Shown here: in pieces, positions 58,400 through 64,000 of the stretch
Layout of the letters: every line of letters begins with the position of its first letter
Position numbering within the stretch: the stretch's first letter is position 1
Position numbers and translations under genes: made by a program
Source: Trissonchulus latispiculum
Taxonomy: Eukaryota; Nematoda; Enoplea; Enoplida; Ironidae
Direction: 5' to 3'
Assembly: GCA_030248195.1 (NCBI GenBank)
Contig: JASAND010028104.1
Coordinates: 1 to 64,000, forward strand
Length of the DNA: 64,000 nucleotides
The notes under the pieces: generated by a model
The model's database searches: none
The model's input: only the letters and a program-made list of their open reading frames with translations
Told to the model about the DNA's origin: nothing

Positions 58400-59785
58400 T
58401 TGGAACTATTTTTCTACCTTAGAAGGAGTAGTTCCAAGATCTCCATGATCTCCCACCGCTTTTCCAAGAAGAATAATTCTAAGATTGCTGATTTTGATCC
58501 TACCAAACCAAATTCCTGGATCATGTACCTTGATGTCAACAACCTATATGGATGGACAATGGTTCAAAATTACCCGTTAAGAATTTTCGATGGCTAAGTC
58601 GCCAATAAATGGAGGTCATTGACTGGATTAATCAAACTGTCAATCAGAAATGTGGTTATGTTCTTGAGGTTGGCCTTGACCTCAGCATCTTCATGACTTC
58701 CATAACAACTACCCGCTTGTCCCCGAAAAGTTAAAAATTACTGGACAAATGTTAAGTCCGTATGCTCAATCCCTATGTGAAGATCTTGATCGACCCCGTC
58801 CAAAGTCTAAAAATTAGTTCCAAACCTTCACCCCAAAGCCAATTATATTGTCCATTATCTAAACCTGCGCTTGTATCCTGCTAACTACGTCTGAAACTCA
58901 CTCATATTCATCGTGTTTTACGATTCGATCAAAGAGCCTGGATGAAGTCATATATTATGTTTAACACTGAAATGCGAAAAAACGCCAAAATGATTTTGAA
59001 AAAGACCTGTTTAAGTTGTTAAATAATGCCGTTTTCGGCAAAACAATGGAAAATGTAAGAGCATATCAATCTGTACAGCTTGTAACTACTGAACGTAAAT
59101 TTGTAAAATTGACTGCTTTTCCAAGATTTTATCGTGCGGTAATATTTTCTAAAGAATTGGTTGCTGTATCTATGAACAAAGTTTCTGTAAAATTATGTAA
59201 ACCAATATATGTTGGATTCAGTGTTCTTGATTTGTCTAAATATCTTATGTATGATTTCCACTATAATTACATTGTTACTAAGTATGGTGCAAATGCGAAA
59301 TTATTATTTACAGATACTAATTTTTTATGCTATTCTATTCAGACTGATAATGTACATAAAGACATGTTTAATGATATTTTCCTATTTGATACAAGTGACT
59401 ACCCATCGTCTCATTTTCTTCATTCTACCCGAAACAAAAAGAAATGTATATCTCATGCTGACTATGTAAATACCCTTCAACAACATACTTTTATGCATCA
59501 TAATATGAATTTGATTAGAAGCAATTTACATCAATTGTATAGTGTACATTTGAACAAAACTAAATGAAAAATTTTTGTCAAGAATAAAATATATGAAGGC
59601 TGTACACCGGTCAAACAAGAATAAAAAAAAAGAAGACAAAAAGAAAAAGAAAGAAAATAGAGGGAAGAAGAGAAAAAAAAAGGAAAGGAAAAAGGGGGGT
59701 TTGTCATGTTATGATTATAAGCGTTACCTTACTTGATGATGGTGTATCTAGCTATGCTTATGGTCATTATAAAATAAACTATTAA
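58400..59785 (+). pseudogene. Protein-primed DNA polymerase B, C-terminal part, plus-strand copy
   Basis: It extends further upstream than the minus copy: NSWIMYLDVNNLYGW (motif A type, near 58510-58560), HNNYPLVPEKLKITG, then FNTEMRKN and NNAVFGKTMENV. The metal-binding motif is altered to TDTNFLCY. About 45 residues are missing after HSTRNK. A purine-rich tract (59600-59700) is inserted before the C-terminus, which ends at 59785. Several frame breaks; not functional. Confidence 0.75.
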
Positions 59786-59813
59786 AGTGAATCATTTTGT
59801 AAGTTAAGCAAGA

Positions 59814-60843
59814 ATGGATAAAATCTACTATAGCTTGAAAGATCCAGGATCGCTAAGTAGCATCGAAAAACCTTATAATGCTGCAAAAGCTATAAATTTG
59901 AATGTCAGTAGAAAGGTTGTTAAAGAATGGCTACAAAGTCAAGAAGCTTATACACTACATAGGCAACGTAAGCTAAAATTTAAACGTCGTCGAACAGTAA
60001 CTAAAGGAATTGACGATTTATGGCAAATGGATCTTGCAGATATGACTAATGTTGCTGAATCAAACGATGGCTTTAAATATATTTTAGTTGTCATTGATAC
60101 ATTTAGTAAATTTTTGTGGGCACTCCCTGTAAAGGATAAAAAGCCAGAAACTATCATAGCTGCATTTTCTACAATTCCACGAACACCTAAAAATTATGAC
60201 AGATAAAGGTGGTGAGTTTCTAAATTTGAAACTTAAAAATTACTGCAAAGAGAGAGGTATAAACTATTATACAAGTCAAAACCAGATATAAAGGCAGCAA
60301 TTGCCAAGAGAGTTATCAGAACCCTGAAAGTGAAATTTATAAATATTTTACACACTCAGATTCTTGGCACTATGTTGATATTTTGCAAGATCTCGTAACG
60401 TCATATAACAATTCAAAACATCGAAGCATAGGAATGGCGCCTGTTGAGGTTAATGAAATGAACGAAAATGAAGCTAGAGCAAAATTACTTCCTCCAAAAG
60501 ATCGTACAGTACAGTATAAACTTAAACTAGGAGATTTAGTTAGGATTACGAAGGAGCGAGGGGTTTTCCAAAAAGGTTACTTACCGCTGTGGACGAGAGA
60601 AATTTTTAGCATAACCACACAAATTCCTAGTGACCCAGCTGTTTACAAAATAACAGATGCTAATGGTGAAGAAATTGTTGGAACCTTTTATGAGCCTGAA
60701 CTACAGAAAATTGTGCAAACTGATAATGTTTTAAAAAAGTTTTAAAAAAGCGAAAACTTGATGGTAAAGTGCAGTATCTCGTCAAATGGTTAGGCTATCC
60801 AGCATCAATGAACTCTTGGATTGATGAAGATGATATTGTGTAA
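59814..60843 (+). pseudogene. Polinton integrase with chromodomain, plus-strand copy
   Basis: It starts MDKIYYSLKDPGSLSSIEKP right after the polymerase. It continues through LWQMDLADMTN and YILVVIDTFSKFLWALPV, a frame break near 60190, MTDKGGEF, then KHRSIGMAPVEVNE and PLWTREIFSI. A shift near 60745 leads into the chromodomain (VQYLVKWLGYPASMNSWIDE) with a stop at 60841-60843. Catalytic Asp residues are retained; the Glu region (60290-60330) is damaged. Confidence 0.75.
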
Positions 60844-60950
60844 CCAAGTTTTTATTAACCTGCTGTACAACTTTAATTTCAACTATTCACAACAAGAATA
60901 TGTATATATGTAATAAACAAGCATGTCAATAATTCTCATCATAGTCAGAA

Positions 60951-61388
60951 TCATTTCTTGCTCATATCCCATGAGCGAGCAAGATTTAATAAGAAATGAC
61001 CAGCTTCTTTCTGTAGAAGATGTGATGACAAATTTCCTTCATAGTCTAGCATAAGTTTAAGATTGTTCAGCATCTCCTCGAACGATAAACATCGCAGAGA
61101 ATAGCATTTGTTTTCTGGTACAAACGGGATAAGGGGATATTCAAATTGCCATAGCCCAACTAAATAGCCGCCGTCTAAGATGGCTAATGTTGGAGTTCCG
61201 AATGAGTCAGCATAGTCGAATTCAGCTTGATCAGCATTTTCAATCATTTTCAATTTCAGCTTCTTGTGTTGTAAACTCTGATTCACCGTACACAAACAGC
61301 TCAACTTCATCCCAATTAATACCAAACCAGTACCACGAAAACATTGTAACTGACCGTTCTCGACAGAGTCAGGAACAAAACTGACCAT
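60951..61388 (-). CDS. Unrecognised protein on the strand opposite to the element
   Basis: A 145-residue frame between integrase and ATPase, facing the other way. The C-terminal 90 residues (for example FGTPTLAILDGGYLVGLW, HLLQKEAGHFLLNLAR) look coding. The N-terminal part seems to shift frame near 61245, where the alternative frame reads WFGINWDEVELFVYGESE. It is absent at the equivalent place in the minus-strand copy. Function unknown. Confidence 0.4.
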   Translation of the reverse strand: MVSFVPDSVENGQLQCFRGTGLVLIGMKLSCLCTVNQSLQHKKLKLKMIENADQAEFDYADSFGTPTLAILDGGYLVGLWQFEYPLIPFVPENKCYSLRCLSFEEMLNNLKLMLDYEGNLSSHLLQKEAGHFLLNLARSWDMSKK

Positions 61389-61509
61389 GCTGTGGACGTT
61401 TTCCTATTATATAGTTCTATTATATTTCCTATATATAGATTAGCTAATAATGCGTCAGTTTATGAAAGCTTTGGTAATGTTGTTCGACACCATATAGATG
61501 ACATCACAC

Positions 61510-61650
61510 GGCTGACGATTTACGGCTGACGGCTTACGGCTGACGGCTTACTGTTGACAGCTGACGGCTGACGACTTACGGCTGACGGTTGACGGCTGAC
61601 GGCTTACTGCTGACGGCTGACGGCTTACTGCTGACGGCTTACGGCTGACA
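61510..61650. repeat. Degenerate 7/14-bp tandem array (TACGGCTGACGGCT)
   Basis: It corresponds in inverted orientation to 55337-55540, and lies upstream of the ATPase in both copies. Confidence 0.85.
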
Positions 61651-61694
61651 GTTGAAAATATAAAAGTAGTAACAGAATAATTGAGACACTCACC

Positions 61695-62379
61695 ATGTAT
61701 GAGTGCAATAAGTGCTATATAGAATTCAAGCATCGACAAAGCTTGCATAGACATTAGAATCACATGATCTGAAGGAACCCGTTTTTAAATTTTATGCGCC
61801 TTTTACAAAGATTGTTAGCGGAATGACTGGTTCAGGGAAAACCAAATTGGTGATTGATATGATAAAAAAGATTAGCTAATAGATCCAATGCCATCAAATA
61901 TAATGCTTTGTTACAGCATGCTTCAAGAAATTTATAAAGATATACCAGCTAGTTTGCATGAAGGATTACCCGATGAGTTACGTGGGAAGGATACTTTACT
62001 AATTTTGGATTACCTGATGACTGAAGTAAATGATAAACAAATTACTCAGCTGTTCACTAAGATGAGACATGTAAACGTAAGCACAATATTTATTGTCCAG
62101 AACCTGTATTTTGAATCAAAATACACGCGCTCAGTTATCCGTAATGCACAGTATATTGTACTCTTCCCAAACTACAGAGATGTTTCAATGATTGCTGCAA
62201 TTGGTATACAGATGTTTCCAAACAAAAAAGATTTCCTACCTGAAGCCTTTAAAATGGCAATAAAAGAATCATTTGGAAACTTGGTACTTAATCTGAAACC
62301 ATGTAGTGATCCAAAATTAAGAGTACTTAGTGGAATATTAGCCAAAGAGAAACCTTATGCCTACCTTCAAAGAATATAA
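61695..62379 (+). pseudogene. Packaging-type ATPase with N-terminal C2H2 finger, plus-strand copy
   Basis: The ATG at 61695 opens a C2H2 finger (YECNKCYIEFKHRQSLHRH) that stops just before the second zinc His pair is complete. The ATPase follows in a shifted frame: FKFYAPFTKIVSG, Walker A GMTGSGKTKL, a frame break near 61875, PSNIMLCYSMLQ, Walker B TLLILDYLM (the second acidic residue is Tyr here). It then reads openly to AKEKPYAYLQRI at 62379. Family role: ATP-driven genome packaging. Broken by at least two lesions. Confidence 0.75.
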
Positions 62380-62409
62380 GAGGTCAATGTTTTTAATTGA
62401 AAACAAAAG

Positions 62410-62697
62410 ATGGCTCAAAGAACATTTTTGAAATCAGCACCACAAGCAGTTGTAAATGCAACTGTGTCATCTTGCAGTAAAGATCTAATTACTGCTTTCG
62501 CAGAAATTGCATTCAATGCATTGTATGGTGATTTTGCACTACAGTCGTCAGATATATCCAAGCTGAGAAAATTCAGACAGGATATACTCATTCTGGCTGA
62601 TAAGAAAGTACCAATTACTGCTAAACGGAAAGTTCTTAAAAGGAATCAATTAGTGCATATATTGCATGACGTTATGCTAAAATGGCTAAACGAGTAG
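62410..62697 (+). CDS. Conserved small Polinton protein, plus-strand copy
   Basis: 95 residues, open: TVSSCSKDLITAFAEIAFNA, then a basic tail (KVPITAKRKVLKRNQ). The stop overlaps the start of the next gene by 16 bases. Proteins with the same layout accompany capsid genes in Polintons; the function is unknown. Confidence 0.6.
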   Translation: MAQRTFLKSAPQAVVNATVSSCSKDLITAFAEIAFNALYGDFALQSSDISKLRKFRQDILILADKKVPITAKRKVLKRNQLVHILHDVMLKWLNE

Positions 62698-63087
62698 CTC
62701 TTGTTCCTTTGTTTCCAGTAAAGACAATACCAGCAGCCATTCAACCTGTTGTGAAGCTGGTTGAGGATGAAAAACCCAGCTTAGTGCTACTTTTTCCTAA
62801 ACGCAATAAAGTTTCTCTACTCTTTCAACATGTTAATGTAGAAACAGACAGCAACGGTCGAGTTATTTATCCTGACTACACAGTTGGCTCAAATTTGGTG
62901 AGACTTGGTGAGATATTTCATAACAAATAGTAAATTTAGCCTAAATAAATTTAGTCCTGCTAAATTTACTCCACAGCGACCTCTAGATGCCCCCAAGTTT
63001 GAACAGCTTCTTGCATCTGTTCCCAAAGTAGCTTTGGGTGTAGGTCGTGTATCTGAAGCAATCAAGTGGTTAAAATATGAAACCTAG
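62682..63087 (+). CDS. Conserved small Polinton protein, plus-strand copy (one frameshift)
   Basis: It begins MAKRVALVPLFPVK and contains LVLLFPKRNKVSLLFQHV and NGRVIYPDYTVGSN. It shifts frame near 62910 and continues to KVALGVGRVSEAIKWLKYET at 63087. Restoring one base would join them. Function unknown. Confidence 0.55.
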
Positions 63088-63197
63088 CACACCGATGCAT
63101 CAATAGGACAACTTAAGTTTTAGTTTTGTGCAGTAAATTAGTTTTATCGAAATCAAAATTGCCTACCTACTATTGCCTTACCTTGGATAGTCAACCA

Positions 63198-63669
63198 ATG
63201 ACTGTGTTTCATTCTGGTTGGTCACCATTTAGTAATTTCCATATTTCTCATTTCACATCAAGTGTATAGAATACAACTGTGTTGAACAGTACTATCAAAG
63301 CGAGAAGGCCAAGTTCTTTAATGATTTGTATACCTATCGCGAAATTATCAAAGCCAAGTTACCTCGCCTTCATAAACAACTTGGCAAGAGAATTTTGATA
63401 ACGATAAGTGGATGGCTGTTGCTGAAGATTTCATGCTTACGGGACTTCGAGCAAAGTTTGCTCAAAGTGGGCGACTACGGGATTTTTTAATAGAGACTAA
63501 GGATTGTATCATGGCTGAAGCCTCTAGATATGATAATTACTGGGCTATTGGGCTGGACATTAACGACGAAAGGGTTATAAATATAATCGACTGGCCTGGA
63601 GAAAATGTCCTTGGACAATTGTTGATACGTGTTAGAAATGAATATTGTCAATTTAATTGTTACAACTGA
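63198..63669 (+). pseudogene. NADAR-domain protein, plus-strand Polinton copy
   Basis: It starts MTVFHSGWSPFSNFHIS, has a frame break near 63270, then EYNCVEQYYQSEKAKFFNDL, another break near 63400, then AVAEDFMLTGLRAKFAQSGR, EASRYDNYWAIGLD and WPGENVLGQLL, with a stop at 63667-63669. The length of about 155 residues fits a complete NADAR domain. Known NADAR enzymes act on riboflavin intermediates or remove ADP-ribose from nucleic-acid bases. It overlaps the TBP-like start by 32 nt. Confidence 0.7.
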
Positions 63670-64000
63670 CTTCAAATGCGCTATAGATTTGTACAGTTTA
63701 CCTATTGTAAAATATAATCCAAAACGTTTCAGTGATGCTACACTGAGACTGTCCTGTACTTGTCAAATATTTTGCAATGGTCGTATTGTATGTCCTGGTG
63801 CTAAGAATGTTAATAAAGCATATGAGACCCTTAATGAGTGTGCTGAATCTGTGATTAGGATAGGATATAGTATGCAACCATGGGAGATGAAAATACAAAA
63901 TATTGTGGGTACTTGCGATATAGGGAGAAAGCTTGACTTGGCTTGGATATATAGCTACTTAAGGTACAACTACACGTTAAGTTTCACCCCAGAAACATTT
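63638..64000 (+). CDS. TATA-binding-protein-like gene, plus-strand Polinton copy (runs off window)
   Basis: The ATG at 63638 opens 121 codons without a stop up to the window end. Repeat 1: MNIVNLIVTTDFKCAIDLY, KYNPKRFSDATLRL, QIFCNGRIVCPGAKN, then a helix ESVIRIGYSM. Repeat 2 begins EMKIQNIVGTCDIGRKLDL and continues to LSFTPETF. The order and the motifs YNPKRF, IF..G+.VC.GAK and KIQNIVG.CD match the two-fold TBP saddle. The Phe in QIF occupies the place of a DNA-intercalating Phe. The expected role is TATA-type promoter recognition. There is no N-terminal extension, so it is a core-only TBP. Its partner copy is at 49967-50499. Confidence 0.8.
   Translation, partial: MNIVNLIVTTDFKCAIDLYSLPIVKYNPKRFSDATLRLSCTCQIFCNGRIVCPGAKNVNKAYETLNECAESVIRIGYSMQPWEMKIQNIVGTCDIGRKLDLAWIYSYLRYNYTLSFTPETF

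Noticed and set aside
63638..64000. TBP-like frame as a processed pseudogene of the host TBP
   Set aside because: It occurs at the same position in both element copies, overlaps the NADAR gene in a compact way and is diverged from typical TBP cores. A chance insertion would not recur in the same place. A tree is still needed.

Overview
This is nuclear DNA from an invertebrate animal, probably a protostome; I cannot place it further. The evidence is AT-rich sequence, multi-exon genes with short GT-AG introns, animal gene families (secreted Cu/Zn superoxide dismutase, a Cys-loop receptor), tRNA-derived SINEs, many short inverted-repeat DNA elements, an LTR retrotransposon and Maverick/Polinton-type virus-like genes.

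Left third (1-31 kb). Three paralogous five-exon genes lie on the minus strand: SOD copy 1 (337-2605), copy 2 (16699-19582) and copy 3 (26494-30939). Each predicts a membrane-anchored, Cu/Zn-SOD-like protein. The exon lengths sum to an open frame in all three. All carry Asp at the position of the metal-bridging His, and copy 3 has also lost the copper-binding HxH to a poly-C tract. Copies 1 and 2 lie in a segmental duplication (about 1-4490 and 15330-21650), and later insertions into copy 2 can be dated against the empty sites in copy 1. A truncated Cys-loop receptor gene (24497-25350) sits between copies 2 and 3. A broken NADAR-domain gene (about 10.1-10.6 kb) and an unrecognised gene (about 7.0-8.2 kb) lie between copies 1 and 2.

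Right half (33.5-64 kb). This is dominated by two partial copies of one Maverick/Polinton-like element. They point away from each other with DNA polymerase B at the centre (58.3-58.4 kb). Reading outward, each copy has polymerase B, an integrase with chromodomain, an ATPase preceded by a C2H2 zinc finger, two small conserved proteins, a NADAR-domain protein and a TATA-binding-protein-like (TBP-like) protein. The minus-strand copy continues into a capsid-like gene and three or four small reading frames that end near 33.5 kb. Nested insertions split its capsid gene into three pieces: a 4.2 kb inverted-repeat element (44904-49125, 5-bp target duplication ATAAT) and a rearranged Ty3/gypsy-like retrotransposon block (about 35.46-44.85 kb).

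Main point. The virus-like element appears to encode its own TBP-like factor in a compact overlap with a NADAR protein. This would pair a transcription-initiation factor with an ADP-ribose/nucleotide-processing enzyme family in a Maverick/Polinton. Both local copies are damaged, but many of the differences between their TBP reading frames are silent, so the gene was probably functional recently. The second unusual structure is the retrotransposon. Its tandem LTRs are joined by exactly the bases that flank the LTR on the primer-binding and polypurine sides, which is the signature of a 2-LTR circle or auto-integrated cDNA.
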